Shown: positions 46,089 to 55,825, counted from the first letter of the stretch. The stretch is 64,000 nucleotides of DNA from Geomonas ferrireducens (GCF_004917065.1 NZ_SSYA01000001.1:1010550-1074549); one strand, 5' to 3'. Made by a program: numbers and translations. The notes: generated by a model not told the origin, from the sequence alone.

Positions 46089-47075
46089 TCAGGGGAGTTC
46101 CAGCGGCGGCTCATCCAGCGCCGCCAGCTGCTCGCGCAACTGGAGCAGATGCTCACCCCAGTAGCGCACCGTGTTGAACCAGGGGAAGGCGACGGGGAAA
46201 GCGGGATCATCCCAGCGCCGGGCAAGCCACGCGCTGTAATGCATCATGCGCAGCGCCCGCAGGGGCTCGATGAGGCGCAGCTCGGCAGGGTTGAAATCGT
46301 AAAACTCGCGGTACCCCTTTACGAGCTGGGCAAGCTGCGCCAGCTGGCGCGGCCGGTCTCCCGAGAGCATCATCCAGAGGTCCTGGACCGCCGGCGCCAT
46401 GCGCGCGTCGTCGAAGTCGACAAAATGGGGGGCGTCGTCGCGCCACAGGATGTTCCCGGCGTGGCAGTCGCCGTGAGCCCGGACGCAGGCGAGCTGCGGT
46501 ACCGAGGCGAAGGCATCGTCGATCCCCTGCAAAAGCTGCCGCGTCACCGCCTGGTAGCTCTCGCGGTACTCGTCCGGTATGAAACGCTCGGCGATGAAGG
46601 CGGAGCTGTCGTAGCCGAAGTCGCCGCTTGTGAGCGCGGGGCGGTGCTCGAAGGGGCGCACTGCGCCGATACTGTGGATCCGGCCCAACATGCGGCCGAG
46701 GATCAGGAGGTTCGCGTCGTTGTCGAACTCGGGGGCGTGCCCCCCCTGGCGCGGGTAGAGCGCGAAGCGGAACCCCTTGTAGTGGAAGAGGCTCGCACCG
46801 GCCTGGTTCAGCCAGGGGGCCACCACGGAGAGCTCGTGGCCGGCGAGTTCGAGGGTGAAGCGGTGCTCCTCGATGATCTGGTCGTCGCTCCAGCGCCCGG
46901 GCCGGTAGAACTTGGCGATGAGCGGCTTTTCCTCCTCTATCCCCACCTGGTAGACGCGGTTCTCGTAGCTGTTGAGGGCCGAGGTGCGGCAGTCACAGCG
47001 GAACCCCTGGCTCTCCACGGCGTCCATGATGAAGTTCGGGGTCAGGGTGTGAAACGGGTGCTGCGCGTCATGCAT
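46089..47075 (-). CDS. srkA: Stress response kinase A (SrkA/YihE-type Ser/Thr kinase)
   Basis: A 328-residue kinase of the choline-kinase-like fold. The nucleotide-binding part has SYENRVYQVG and IAKFYRPGRWSDDQIIEEH. The catalytic loop is VRAHGDCHAGNILW (HGDxHxxN), followed by the DFD metal motif in FVDFDDARMAPAVQDLWMM. Length and segments match E. coli SrkA (YihE), which counters stress-induced cell death and MazF-type toxicity. A ParE/RelE module is present in this window, but any link is speculative. The ATG at 47075 begins a compact N-terminus; single gene, convergent with the preceding lipoprotein gene. Confidence 0.9.
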   Translation of the reverse strand: MHDAQHPFHTLTPNFIMDAVESQGFRCDCRTSALNSYENRVYQVGIEEEKPLIAKFYRPGRWSDDQIIEEHRFTLELAGHELSVVAPWLNQAGASLFHYKGFRFALYPRQGGHAPEFDNDANLLILGRMLGRIHSIGAVRPFEHRPALTSGDFGYDSSAFIAERFIPDEYRESYQAVTRQLLQGIDDAFASVPQLACVRAHGDCHAGNILWRDDAPHFVDFDDARMAPAVQDLWMMLSGDRPRQLAQLAQLVKGYREFYDFNPAELRLIEPLRALRMMHYSAWLARRWDDPAFPVAFPWFNTVRYWGEHLLQLREQLAALDEPPLELP

Positions 47076-47162
47076 AGGACTCTCCTGCGTGTTTTTGACC
47101 GATGCACAATAACATCAATTGCGGCGGGAACCAAGAGATGAGTCGGGGAACCTGGAGGGCAC

Positions 47163-47196
47163 AAAAAAGCCTGCAACGTCCGTCACGCTGCAGGCT
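47163..47196 (-). terminator. Intrinsic terminator of the 47220 lipoprotein gene
   Basis: AGCCTGCA (47168-47175) pairs with TGCAGGCT (47189-47196) around a 13-base loop, followed on the minus strand by six T residues. It lies 24 bp after the stop codon of the gene at 47220-47789. Confidence 0.75.
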
Positions 47197-47219
47197 GGGT
47201 AACCGGTTACTCGGTCCTG

Positions 47220-47789
47220 TCAGAAAAGCGTCCTGGTGATCATGTCGGCAGGCGCCTGCAGCGGCCCGAGCGGGTTCACCTGGTCGGTCATCTGGTCGAT
47301 CTTGGGCTCGCCGCTGGAAAGCTTGTACGCCACATGATGGTTCACGAAAACGATGAGCGCCTTGAAACGCCAGCCAGTCTCGTGGGTCTTGCGCTTGAAG
47401 TTCAGGATATCAAGCCAGAAGTTGCCGACCCGCTTGCTGTAGTTGCGCTTGGGCTCGAAGACGTAAGCGCGGCAATCCTCGCGCGCCCTCAAGCACGCCT
47501 GCAGCCCCGGGTCGATGTCCTTCGCCGGCATCCCCTGCAGCATGGCGGCAATGTCCAGGTAGTTGAGGACCCTGATGTTCGGCGAAGACTTGACGTCGAA
47601 CCCCATCTTCTGCAGGTCCTCCACGGTCGTCTTCCCGACTATGATACTGTCAAAGGAGGCCTTCGCCGCGTCGTACTCCTGCCACGGCGACTCGGTGATC
47701 GCCTTCGACCTCGGTAGCAGATTGGAGCAGCCGACCTGTGTCAGCAGCAACAGGAAAAACATGATCTTGATAAGCGATGCGTTGCACAT
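47220..47789 (-). CDS. Putative lipoprotein of unknown function
   Basis: A 189-residue protein with a hydrophobic leader and a weak lipobox (TQVGC, Gln at -3). The segment FDSIIVGKTTVEDLQKMGF resembles the start of BamE/SmpA-like domains, in which GKTT and xDLxxxG form a helix-turn pattern, but the rest (FWLDILNFKRKTHETGWRF) is not typical, so only an envelope role is suggested. No homologous family is recognised with confidence. It stands alone between SrkA and the small zinc-ribbon gene, with its own terminator. Confidence 0.6.
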   Translation of the reverse strand: MCNASLIKIMFFLLLLTQVGCSNLLPRSKAITESPWQEYDAAKASFDSIIVGKTTVEDLQKMGFDVKSSPNIRVLNYLDIAAMLQGMPAKDIDPGLQACLRAREDCRAYVFEPKRNYSKRVGNFWLDILNFKRKTHETGWRFKALIVFVNHHVAYKLSSGEPKIDQMTDQVNPLGPLQAPADMITRTLF

Positions 47790-47863
47790 GAGAAGCTCCT
47801 TCCGTACACCGCCTGAAAAACAATGAGCAGATTATAACGTACTTTCTCGTTAAATCGTCGGGG

Positions 47864-48028
47864 CTATCCCTTCTTTTTCCGGGCCTTCAGACCGCAGTAC
47901 GGGCACCGCTTCTGCGGCACCCCCCTGTTGCAGGAGCCGCACCAGAAAGGCTCAGGCTCCTCCTCCCGGCAGACGGCACAACCTTTTCTCTCTTCAGGAG
48001 TGTGGCTGCATTTTTCTCCGCCCGTCAT
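47864..48028 (-). CDS. 54-residue zinc-ribbon protein downstream of uvrA
   Basis: A very short gene: the frame starts MTGGEKCSHTPEERKGC, contains FWCGSCNRGVPQKRCPYCG and ends in a Lys-rich tail (RKKKG). Eight cysteines overall, including CxxC pairs (CAVC, CGSC, CPYC), suggest one or two zinc ribbons. GGGAGGAG lies directly before the ATG, giving a strong initiation site. It starts 22 bp after the uvrA stop on the same strand, so it is likely co-transcribed with it. Function unknown; nucleic-acid or protein contact is the usual role of such ribbons. Confidence 0.72.
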   Translation of the reverse strand: MTGGEKCSHTPEERKGCAVCREEEPEPFWCGSCNRGVPQKRCPYCGLKARKKKG

Positions 48029-48050
48029 GGTCTCCTCCCTGCCCCCGTCG

Positions 48051-50888
48051 CTAGGGGAGCATCTTCGCGAGGTACTGCCCCGTGTAGGAGCGCTCGACGC
48101 GAGCCACCTGCTCCGGGGTGCCGACTGCGATGATCTCTCCGCCGCGGTCCCCGCCTTCCGGCCCGAGGTCGATGATCCAGTCCGCCGTCTTGATGACGTC
48201 CAGGTTGTGCTCGATCACCACGATGGTATTCCCCGCCTCCACGAGCTTGTGCAGCACCTCCAAAAGCTTCGCGATATCGGCGAAATGAAGGCCCGTGGTC
48301 GGCTCGTCCAGGATGTAGATGGTGCGCCCGGTAGCGCGCTTGGAGAGTTCCTTGGCGAGCTTCACGCGCTGCGCCTCGCCGCCGGAGAGGGTCGTGGCCG
48401 ACTGGCCGAGCTTTATGTAGCCGAGCCCTACCTCTTCCAGGGTCTGCAGCTTCGTCCTGATGCGCGGGATGTGCTCCAGGAAAACGAGGGCCTGCGAGAC
48501 CGTCATGTCCAGGACCTCGGCGATGGAGTGCCCCTTGAAGCGCACCTCGAGGGTTTCGCGGTTGTAACGGGCCCCCTTGCAGACCTCGCACTCCACGTAC
48601 ACGTCCGGGAGAAAGTGCATCTCTATCTTTATGATGCCGTCCCCCGAGCAGGCCTCGCAGCGCCCCCCCTTCACGTTGAAGGAGTAGCGTCCCGGCTTGT
48701 AGCCGCGCACCTTCGATTCCGGCAGCTGGGCGAAGATCTCCCGGATCTCGGTAAAGAGCCCGGTGTAGGTCGCCGGGTTCGAGCGCGGTGTCCGCCCGAT
48801 GGGGGACTGGTCGATGTTGATGACCTTGTCGAGCACCTCGGTGCCGCGGATCGCCCGCACCGCCCCCGCCTTCTCGCGGCTCTTGTAGAGGCGCTGGTTC
48901 AGCGTCTTGTACAGGGTGTCGATGATGAGTGACGACTTGCCCGAACCCGAGACGCCGGTGATGCAGGTCATCACCCCGAGCGGCACGTCGACGCTCACGT
49001 TCTTCAGGTTGTTCTCCGCCGCCCCCTCGATGTGCAGGAAGCGGTGCCCTTTCCTGCGCTTTTTAGGTATCGGGATGGTGAGCGCGCCGGAGAGGTAGCG
49101 CCCGGTCAGGGAGTGCGGGTTCGCCATGATCTCGGCCGGAGTCCCCTCTGCCACCACCTCGCCACCGTGCACCCCTGCCCCCGGCCCCATGTCGATGACC
49201 CAGTCCGCCTCGGTGATGGTCTCCTCGTCGTGCTCAACGACGAGCACCGTGTTGCCGATGTCGCGCAGGTGCCGAAGCGTCGAGAGCAGACGCCCGTTGT
49301 CGCGCTGGTGCAGCCCGATGGAAGGCTCGTCGAGGATGTAGAGGACCCCGACGAGCGATGAGCCGATCTGGGTGGCGAGCCTGATCCTCTGTCCCTCACC
49401 CCCTGAAAGGGTCCCGGAGGAGCGGTCCAGGGAGAGGTAGTCGAGCCCTACGTTGACCAGGAAGTTCAGGCGCTCCCTGATCTCCTTCAGGATCCTGCGT
49501 GCGATGTCCTCTTCCTTGTCGGTAAGCGACAGCGCGGCGAAGAAGGCGAGGGAGTCCTTGATGGAAAGCGCGGTCACCTGCCGGATGTTTCTTTCCCCCA
49601 CCGTCACGTGGAGCGCCTCCTTTTTGAGGCGCGCACCCTCGCAGGTCGGGCACGGCATAACCCCCATGTACTTCTCGAGCTCCTCGCGCACCTGCTCCGA
49701 TTCGCTCTCGCGGTGGCGCCGCTCCAGGTTGTTCAGCACCCCTTCGAAGGCCTTCTTGTAGTTGTGCTTCTTCCCGGTCTCGTCGATCCACCAGAACTCG
49801 ACCTGTTCCCCTTGCGAGCCGTTCAGGATCACGTCCTTCGCCTTCTTCGAGAGGCTCTTGAAGGGGGCATGCATGTCGAAGCCGTAGGCCTTGGCGAGCG
49901 CGGCGAGCGTCTGCTGGTACCACCCGGAGAAGCGCTTCTCCCAGGGTGCGATGGCGCCGTCGGCGAGCGAGAGTTCAGGCTCCGGGATGACCAGCTCGGC
50001 GTCGAGGTACATGCGCGTGCCAAGGCCGGTGCAGTCCGGGCAGGCGCCGTAAGGGTTGTTGAAGGAGAACATGCGCGGGGTCATCTCGGGATAGGAGATG
50101 CCACACTCGATGCAGGCCGCCGACTCCGAGAAGAGGTGGGTCTCGGCCTTCACACCGCGGCTTTCATCCTCGGAGAGCGCCACCTTCACGATCCCCTCAG
50201 CATGGGAGAGCGCCGTCTCCAAGGAATCCGCGAGACGCTTCTCGAAACCCGGCTTCACCACCAGACGGTCCACCACGATGTCGATGTCGTGCTTTTTCTT
50301 CTTGTCGAGGGTGATCTCCTCGGCGAGGTCGTGGGTCTCGCCGTCGACGACGACCCTGACGAAGCCGTCCTTTCTAAGCTGCGCCAGTTCCTTTTTGTAC
50401 TCCCCCTTCCTGCCGCGCACGATCGGGGAGAGCAGGGTCAGCTTCGCCCCCTGGGGGAGCGCAGCGATCTGGTCCACCATCTGCGACACCGTCTGCGACG
50501 TGATGAGCCTGCCGCAGTTGTAGCAGTGCGGCTTGCCGATGCGGGCGAAGAGCAGGCGGAGGTAATCGTAGATTTCGGTGACGGTCCCCACCGTCGACCG
50601 GGGGTTCTTGCTGGTAGTCTTCTGTTCGATGGAGATGGCCGGGGAGAGTCCCTCGATCGATTCGACGTCGGGTTTCTCCATCTGCTCCAGGAACTGCCGT
50701 GCATAGGCGGAGAGGGACTCGACGTAGCGCCGCTGCCCCTCCGCGTAGATGGTGTCGAAGGCGAGCGTCGATTTCCCCGAGCCGGATATGCCGGTGATGA
50801 CCACGAGCTGGTCGCGCGGGATTTCGACGTCGATGCATTTGAGGTTGTGCTCGCAGGCACCTTTTACGATGATCTTGTTCGTTGCCAT
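48051..50888 (-). CDS. uvrA: Excinuclease ABC subunit A
   Basis: A 945-residue ATPase that finds DNA damage for nucleotide excision repair with UvrB and UvrC. Both ABC modules are complete: Walker [15 protein letters not shown] and [15 protein letters not shown], signatures [14 protein letters not shown] and [15 protein letters not shown], and Walker B regions [13 protein letters not shown] and [13 protein letters not shown]. Zinc modules: [11 protein letters not shown] with CPDCTG in the first half, and CEACSGDG with CEVCKGARY in the second. Length is normal. The ATG at 50888 follows a promoter region shared with the divergent pentapeptide gene. Confidence 0.98.
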   Translation of the reverse strand: MATNKIIVKGACEHNLKCIDVEIPRDQLVVITGISGSGKSTLAFDTIYAEGQRRYVESLSAYARQFLEQMEKPDVESIEGLSPAISIEQKTTSKNPRSTVGTVTEIYDYLRLLFARIGKPHCYNCGRLITSQTVSQMVDQIAALPQGAKLTLLSPIVRGRKGEYKKELAQLRKDGFVRVVVDGETHDLAEEITLDKKKKHDIDIVVDRLVVKPGFEKRLADSLETALSHAEGIVKVALSEDESRGVKAETHLFSESAACIECGISYPEMTPRMFSFNNPYGACPDCTGLGTRMYLDAELVIPEPELSLADGAIAPWEKRFSGWYQQTLAALAKAYGFDMHAPFKSLSKKAKDVILNGSQGEQVEFWWIDETGKKHNYKKAFEGVLNNLERRHRESESEQVREELEKYMGVMPCPTCEGARLKKEALHVTVGERNIRQVTALSIKDSLAFFAALSLTDKEEDIARRILKEIRERLNFLVNVGLDYLSLDRSSGTLSGGEGQRIRLATQIGSSLVGVLYILDEPSIGLHQRDNGRLLSTLRHLRDIGNTVLVVEHDEETITEADWVIDMGPGAGVHGGEVVAEGTPAEIMANPHSLTGRYLSGALTIPIPKKRRKGHRFLHIEGAAENNLKNVSVDVPLGVMTCITGVSGSGKSSLIIDTLYKTLNQRLYKSREKAGAVRAIRGTEVLDKVINIDQSPIGRTPRSNPATYTGLFTEIREIFAQLPESKVRGYKPGRYSFNVKGGRCEACSGDGIIKIEMHFLPDVYVECEVCKGARYNRETLEVRFKGHSIAEVLDMTVSQALVFLEHIPRIRTKLQTLEEVGLGYIKLGQSATTLSGGEAQRVKLAKELSKRATGRTIYILDEPTTGLHFADIAKLLEVLHKLVEAGNTIVVIEHNLDVIKTADWIIDLGPEGGDRGGEIIAVGTPEQVARVERSYTGQYLAKMLP

Positions 50889-50981
50889 GATGCTCCCGAT
50901 GAAAATTATCTGCGTGGCGCGCCGGGCGCGCGACTGTTAAATATAGCACACCGCCCCGCTTATTGTCGGGACGGCACCTCC

Positions 50982-51011
50982 ATTATAATGAGAATTTCGA
51001 CCATACCACAA
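50982..51011. promoter_or_regulatory. Candidate bidirectional promoter between uvrA and the pentapeptide gene
   Basis: ATTATAAT (50982-50989) is palindromic and gives TATAAT on both strands. For uvrA, TTGTGG lies 18 bp upstream on the minus strand. For the plus strand, TTGTCG (50963-50968) lies 15 bp upstream of TATAAT. Both -35 elements are imperfect. No clear LexA-type operator was recognised. Confidence 0.45.
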
Positions 51012-51109
51012 GGTAAACACCTTTCAGTTTTTTCGCACCCCTGCCGATAAGGGAACAAGCACACTCCCGGAACCAGTCCGGGGAGTCGGAACATGTTACG
51101 GAGGCGCCC

Positions 51110-51793
51110 ATGAACCGCCCTTTTGCAGCCCATATCGCACGCATCACCCTCGCCGCCTGGCTGGCCGCGACCTATCCCGTACTTGCACTGGGGGCCGACG
51201 CCCCTGCACCCGCTCCCGCCAAGGAGGCACCCACCAAAGATAGCGCGGCCAAGGAGAGCGCCGAGGCACAGACCCTAAAGGCCGCCGAAGCGAAGCTGGC
51301 CGCCCTCGCCAGGGAAGTGGAATCGGGGAAGTCCGCGGCCCAGGTCAGCAAAAAGAAGGGGGGCAAAAAGCAGGTCAAGGGGAAGAAAAAGAAGGTAACG
51401 AAGGGTAAGAAAAGCGCGAAGGGCAAGGGGGGGGGCGCGGCGGTCAATGCGAAGGTCACGAACCGGCGCATGACCCAGCCCGAGGTGCAGAGGATCCTCT
51501 CCTCCACGCGCGACTTCTCCGGTGCCGACCTAAGCGGACTAAACCTTGTGGGTTACGACCTGGCGGGCGCCAAATTCAACCGCACCAACCTGCAGTCCGC
51601 GAACCTCGAGCGGGCGAACCTGGCGGAGACCGACCTCGAGCTCGCCGACCTGACCGGCGCCAACCTGCGCGGCGCCTCGCTGAACCAGGCACGCCTCAGG
51701 GGAACCCGAATGGCGGGGGCCAAGCTCGATGGGGCGCTTTGGACCGACAAGACCATCTGCCGTCCCGGCTCGGTCGGGACCTGCATCGAGTAA
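51110..51793 (+). CDS. Exported pentapeptide-repeat protein with Lys-rich linker
   Basis: A 227-residue protein. The N-terminus resembles a signal peptide (AARITLAAWL-type hydrophobic core ending at LALGADA). A long Ala/Lys/Glu linker contains the very basic KKGGKKQVKGKKKK. Residues about 125-205 form pentapeptide repeats of the A(D/N)LxX type (DFSGADLSGL, ANLERANLAE, ADLTGANLRG), a right-handed quadrilateral helix. Two Cys residues near the end could form a disulphide. Function unknown; cytoplasmic family members mimic DNA, but export argues for an envelope role. The linker contains a G9 tract (51427-51435). Ends before a bidirectional terminator. Confidence 0.8.
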   Translation: MNRPFAAHIARITLAAWLAATYPVLALGADAPAPAPAKEAPTKDSAAKESAEAQTLKAAEAKLAALAREVESGKSAAQVSKKKGGKKQVKGKKKKVTKGKKSAKGKGGGAAVNAKVTNRRMTQPEVQRILSSTRDFSGADLSGLNLVGYDLAGAKFNRTNLQSANLERANLAETDLELADLTGANLRGASLNQARLRGTRMAGAKLDGALWTDKTICRPGSVGTCIE

Positions 51794-51833
51794 GAGAAGA
51801 TGGTACCAGCCCAAGATCATCGCCTATCGGCAT

Positions 51834-51868
51834 AAAAAAGCCCCCGGAGTTTCCCCCGGGGGCTTTTT
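51834..51868. terminator. Bidirectional terminator between pentapeptide and cold-shock genes
   Basis: AGCCCCCGG (51839-51847) pairs with CCGGGGGCT (51856-51864) around an eight-base loop; A6 lies on the left and T5 on the right, so it can serve both convergent genes. Confidence 0.92.
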
Positions 51869-51884
51869 GCGTTTAAAGGTAGTC

Positions 51885-52085
51885 TTAAATCCTGACTACG
51901 TTGGCCGCCTGGAGACCTTTCGGCCCCTGCTGCACGTCGAAAGTTACGGAATCGCCTTCTGCCAGGGACTTGAAGCCGTCGGACTGGATCGCGGAGAAGT
52001 GTACGAACACATCCTCACCGTTCTCCTGCTCGATGAAACCAAAACCCTTGCTGTCATTGAACCACTTAACTACACCTTTAGCCAT
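51885..52085 (-). CDS. CspA-family cold-shock protein
   Basis: A 66-residue single cold-shock domain. [12 protein letters not shown] carries RNP1 (KGFGFI) and DVFVHFSAI carries RNP2 (VFVHF), with the aromatic residues that bind single-stranded RNA; the fold ends [11 protein letters not shown]. It acts as an RNA chaperone in the cytoplasm. The frame is open 30 codons upstream but AGGAGAAG before the ATG at 52085 and the conserved N-terminus set the start. A near-consensus sigma-70 promoter lies 62-90 bp upstream, giving a leader of about 55 bases. Whether expression is cold-induced or constitutive cannot be told. Confidence 0.97.
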   Translation of the reverse strand: MAKGVVKWFNDSKGFGFIEQENGEDVFVHFSAIQSDGFKSLAEGDSVTFDVQQGPKGLQAANVVRI

Positions 52086-52146
52086 TACGACTTCTCCTGT
52101 TACTACTCTTTCGTGATAAGCGGGACCATCCCCGGCACAGGTAAAG

Positions 52147-52175
52147 AGTTTATGCACGGGTCTGGTCCCTGTCAA
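52147..52175 (-). promoter_or_regulatory. Sigma-70 promoter of the cold-shock gene
   Basis: On the minus strand, consensus TTGACA (52175-52170), 17-bp spacer and TAAACT (52152-52147). It lies in the 112-bp gap between the oxidoreductase stop and the cold-shock ATG, so the cold-shock gene has its own start. Confidence 0.75.
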
Positions 52176-52197
52176 GCGCTTTTGTTAGATTTCTTTC

Positions 52198-55100
52198 TTA
52201 TTTCTCGAACTCCATTTCGGCCATCCGCTTGTACAGATCGAAGCGGCGTGCAGTGAGTTCCGAGGAGCGCGCCATGAGTGCAGCGGCGGCGTCCGGGTTG
52301 TTCTTCTTCAGTACGCGGTAGCGGTTCTCGCCGTAGGCGTACTCCTCGAGAGAGATGCTCGGGTCCTTGCTGTCGAGGACGAGCGGGTTCTTGCCCTGCT
52401 CGGCGAGCTCCGGGTTGTAGCGGACCAGCGGCCAGTGGCCGGAGGCAACCGCGCGCTTCTGGGTCTCTACCGCGGTGGCCATGTCGATGCCGTGCGCGAT
52501 GCAGTGGCTGTACGCGAGGATGAGGGACGGGCCGTCGTAGGCCTCCGCCTCGATGAACGCCTTGACGCACTGTGCCGGGTTGGAGAGGGAGACCTTGGCG
52601 ACGTACACGTTGCCGTAGGCCATGGCGATCATGCCGAGGTCCTTCTTGGCCTGCGGCTTGCCGCCGGCTGCGAACTGCGCCACCGCGCCCATCGGGGTCG
52701 ACTTGGAGGCCTGACCGCCGGTGTTGGAGTAGACCTCGGTGTCGAGCACGAGGAGGTTCACGTTCTTGCCGGAGGCGATGACGTGGTCAAGGCCGCCGTA
52801 GCCGATGTCATAGGCCCAGCCGTCGCCGCCGACGATCCAGACCGACTTTTTCACGAGGTAATCGGCGAGGGAGAGAAGCTGCTGTGCCGCCGGCTCCTTG
52901 CTTGCCGCGAGCGCCTGCTTCAGCTCTTCGATGCGTGCACGCTGCGCCTCGACGCCGGCCTGGTTTTGCTGGTCGGCACCCTTGATCTGTGCGACGAGTT
53001 CCGCCGGGAGGGCGACCTGGTCCAGGAGCTCCTGGGCGGCCTGGTTGAACTTGTCGACCGCGAGCCTCATGCCGAAGCCGAACTCGGCGTTGTCCTCGAA
53101 GAGAGAGTTGGACCAGGCCGGGCCGCGCCCGTCTGCGTTCTTCGCCCACGGGGTGGTCGGGAGGTTGCCGCCGTAGATCGAGGAACACCCGGTGGCGTTG
53201 GCGATGAGCGCCCGGTCACCGAAGAGCTGGGAGAGGAGCTTCAGGTACGGGGTCTCACCGCAGCCGGCGCAGGCACCGGAGTACTCGAAGAGCGGACGCG
53301 CCAGCTGGCTACCCTTGAGGGTGTCGACCTTGACGAGGCTCGGATCGGTCTCGGGGATGTTGAGGAAGAAGTCGTAGTTGGCCGCCTCGGAGGCCCTGAG
53401 CGGCGCCTGGAACTTCATGTTGATCGCCTTGTGCTTCGGATCTTCCTTGGATTTCGCCGGACAGTTCGCCACGCAGGCGCCGCAGCCGGTGCAGTCCTCG
53501 GGGGCGACCTGGATGGAGCACTTCATCCCCTTGAACTCGTTGCCGCGGGCATCGGCGGATTTGAAGGTGGCCGGTGCGCCGGCGAGCTTGTCGGCGTCAT
53601 AAACCTTCATCCTGATGGAGGCGTGCGGGCAGATGAAGGAGCAGATGCCGCACTGGATGCAGAGCGCCTCGTCCCATACCGGGATGTCCACGGCGATGTT
53701 GCGCTTCTCGTACTGCGAGGTCGCGGTCGGGAAGGTGCCGTCGGCCGGGATCTTGGACACCGGGAGCTGGTCGCCAAGGCCGGCGATCATGGTCGAGGTC
53801 ACGTTCTGGACGAAGTCGGGGGCGTGGGAGCCGACGACCGGGGGTTTTCTGAGCGCGCTGGTGGCGATCGCCGGTACCTGCACCTCGAAGATGTTCTCGA
53901 GTGCTGCGTCCACCGCCTTGTTGTTCATCTCGACGACCTTCTCGCCGGACTTGCCGTAGGACTTCTTGATGGCGTCCTTGATCGCGGTGATAGCGGTGTC
54001 GAGCGGGATGATGTTGGAGATCTTGAAGAAGGCGGTCTGCATGATCACGTTGATCCTGGCGCCAAGACCCAGCTTCTCGGCGAGCTCGATGGCGTTGATC
54101 ACGTAGAACTTGAGCTTCTTCTCGATCATCTGCTGCTGCACCTCGATCGGCATGGAGTCCCACACCTTGTCGTGCTCGAAGGGGGAGCAGAGGAGGAAGG
54201 TGGCCCCTTCCTTCGCGTTCGCCAGCATGTCGTACTTCTCGAGGAAGGAGAAGTTGTGGCAGGCGACGAAGTCGGCCTGGTCGATCAGGTACGGCGCGTG
54301 GATCGGGTTCTTGCCGAAACGCAGATGCGAGGTGGTCACCGAGCCCGCCTTCTTCGAGTCGTACACGAAGTAGGCCTGGACGTTGTTGTCGGTGGTCTCG
54401 CCGATGATCTTGATGGAGTTCTTGTTGGCGCCCACGGTACCGTCGGAGCCCAGGCCGTAGAACATCGCGGCGTAGGTGCCGGCGGAGGGGTTCACGAACT
54501 TCGGATCGTACTCGAGGGAGGAGTTGGTCACGTCCTCGATGATGCCGACCACGAAGTGGTTCTTCGGCTTGTCGAGCTTCAGGTTGTCAAAGACCCCCTT
54601 GGCCATGCCCGGGGTGAACTCCTTGGAGCCCAAGCCGAAGCGGCCGCCGACGATGATCGGGTACTGCTTGAAGTTGGTGAGCCCGTCGCCCATCGCCTCG
54701 CCGATCGCGGTCCGAACGTCCAGGTAGAGCGGCTCGCCCAGGGAGCCAGGCTCCTTGGTGCGGTCGAGTACGGCGATCTTCTTCACGGAGGCGGGGAGCG
54801 CCGCGGCGATGGCGGCGACCGGGAACGGCCTGAAGAGGCGGACCTTCAGGAGGCCTACCTTCTCGCCGGCGGCGTTCAGGGTGGCCATGGTCTCCTGGAC
54901 GGTGTCGGCGGCGGAGCCCATCACGATGATGACGCGCTCGGCGTCCGGGGCGCCCACGTACTCAACCAGCTTGTACTGGCGGCCGGCCACCTTGGCGAAC
55001 TTGTCCATCTCCTCCTGCACGATGGTGAGGCAGGCGGGGTAGTAGGGGTTGACCGTCTCGCGACCCTGGAAGTAAACGTCCGGGTTCTGGGCGGTGCCGC

Positions 55101-55746
55101 GCATCACCGGGCGGTCCGGGGTCATGCAACGGTCACGGTGCGCCTGGACCAGCTCCGGGGTGATCATCGCCCGCATGTCGTCAAAGGTGAGTTCCTCGAC
55201 CTTCTGCACCTCGTGGGAGGTCCTGAAACCGTCGAAGTAGTGCATGAAGGGGACGCGGGCCCTGAGCGTCGCGGCCTGGGAGATCAGGGCGAAGTCCATG
55301 ACCTCCTGCACGTTGTTGGAGCAAAGCATGCCCCAGCCGGTGGCGCGGGCCGCCATGACGTCGGAATGGTCACCGAAGATGTTGAGCGCCGCCGCGGAGA
55401 TGGCACGGGCGGAGATGTGGAACACGGTCGAGGTGAGCTCGCCTGCGATCTTGAACATGTTCGGGATCATCAGCAGGAGCCCCTGGCTCGCGGTGAAGGT
55501 GGTGGTCAGCGCGCCCGCCTGTAGGGAGCCGTGCACGGCACCGGCGGCGCCCCCTTCGGACTGCATCTCGGCGACCGAAGGAACGGTCCCCCAGATGTTC
55601 TTCTCCCCCCGGGCGCTCTTCTCGTCCGAGATCTCCCCCATGACGGAAGAAGGGGTGATCGGGTAGATGGCGATCACCTCGTTGGTGGCGTGGGCCACGT
55701 GGGCTGCCGCGGTGTTACCGTCGATTGTTACCATTCTGCGGGACAT
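52198..55746 (-). CDS. nifJ: Single-chain pyruvate:ferredoxin (flavodoxin) oxidoreductase
   Basis: A 1182-residue homodimeric-type enzyme that interconverts pyruvate plus CoA with acetyl-CoA, CO2 and reduced ferredoxin. Order: N-terminal pyruvate-binding domain (AHATNEVIAIYPITPSS), gamma-like domain, and an 8Fe ferredoxin insert with CIQCGICSFICPH and CTGCGACVANCPAKS. The cluster-ligand CAGCGETPY leads to the C-terminal thiamine diphosphate domain (GGDGWAYDIGYGG, then EVYSNTGGQASKSTPMGA). In Geobacter-like anaerobes it serves acetate assimilation or pyruvate oxidation; the in vivo direction is not shown. The ATG at 55746 follows CAGGAGGAAATCA; the 42 extra upstream codons are not conserved-looking. 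It lies 79 bp after recR on the same strand. Confidence 0.96.
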   Translation of the reverse strand: MSRRMVTIDGNTAAAHVAHATNEVIAIYPITPSSVMGEISDEKSARGEKNIWGTVPSVAEMQSEGGAAGAVHGSLQAGALTTTFTASQGLLLMIPNMFKIAGELTSTVFHISARAISAAALNIFGDHSDVMAARATGWGMLCSNNVQEVMDFALISQAATLRARVPFMHYFDGFRTSHEVQKVEELTFDDMRAMITPELVQAHRDRCMTPDRPVMRGTAQNPDVYFQGRETVNPYYPACLTIVQEEMDKFAKVAGRQYKLVEYVGAPDAERVIIVMGSAADTVQETMATLNAAGEKVGLLKVRLFRPFPVAAIAAALPASVKKIAVLDRTKEPGSLGEPLYLDVRTAIGEAMGDGLTNFKQYPIIVGGRFGLGSKEFTPGMAKGVFDNLKLDKPKNHFVVGIIEDVTNSSLEYDPKFVNPSAGTYAAMFYGLGSDGTVGANKNSIKIIGETTDNNVQAYFVYDSKKAGSVTTSHLRFGKNPIHAPYLIDQADFVACHNFSFLEKYDMLANAKEGATFLLCSPFEHDKVWDSMPIEVQQQMIEKKLKFYVINAIELAEKLGLGARINVIMQTAFFKISNIIPLDTAITAIKDAIKKSYGKSGEKVVEMNNKAVDAALENIFEVQVPAIATSALRKPPVVGSHAPDFVQNVTSTMIAGLGDQLPVSKIPADGTFPTATSQYEKRNIAVDIPVWDEALCIQCGICSFICPHASIRMKVYDADKLAGAPATFKSADARGNEFKGMKCSIQVAPEDCTGCGACVANCPAKSKEDPKHKAINMKFQAPLRASEAANYDFFLNIPETDPSLVKVDTLKGSQLARPLFEYSGACAGCGETPYLKLLSQLFGDRALIANATGCSSIYGGNLPTTPWAKNADGRGPAWSNSLFEDNAEFGFGMRLAVDKFNQAAQELLDQVALPAELVAQIKGADQQNQAGVEAQRARIEELKQALAASKEPAAQQLLSLADYLVKKSVWIVGGDGWAYDIGYGGLDHVIASGKNVNLLVLDTEVYSNTGGQASKSTPMGAVAQFAAGGKPQAKKDLGMIAMAYGNVYVAKVSLSNPAQCVKAFIEAEAYDGPSLILAYSHCIAHGIDMATAVETQKRAVASGHWPLVRYNPELAEQGKNPLVLDSKDPSISLEEYAYGENRYRVLKKNNPDAAAALMARSSELTARRFDLYKRMAEMEFEK

Positions 55747-55825
55747 TGATTTCCTCCTGTAGTTTGAAAATCTTGCATTGGCTTTACGGTAAAAGATCGT
55801 TCTACATTTCCATTCGGCCGGGAAC

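Noticed and set aside
49608-51050. A 480-codon plus-strand frame opposite uvrA
   Set aside because: Antisense to all the conserved UvrA motifs, with shadow-like composition and no ribosome site.
52435-55524. A 1029-codon open frame on the plus strand opposite the pyruvate oxidoreductase gene
   Set aside because: It is the antisense shadow of a strongly conserved GC-rich gene, has a low-complexity Val/Glu/Gly/Arg composition and no domain.
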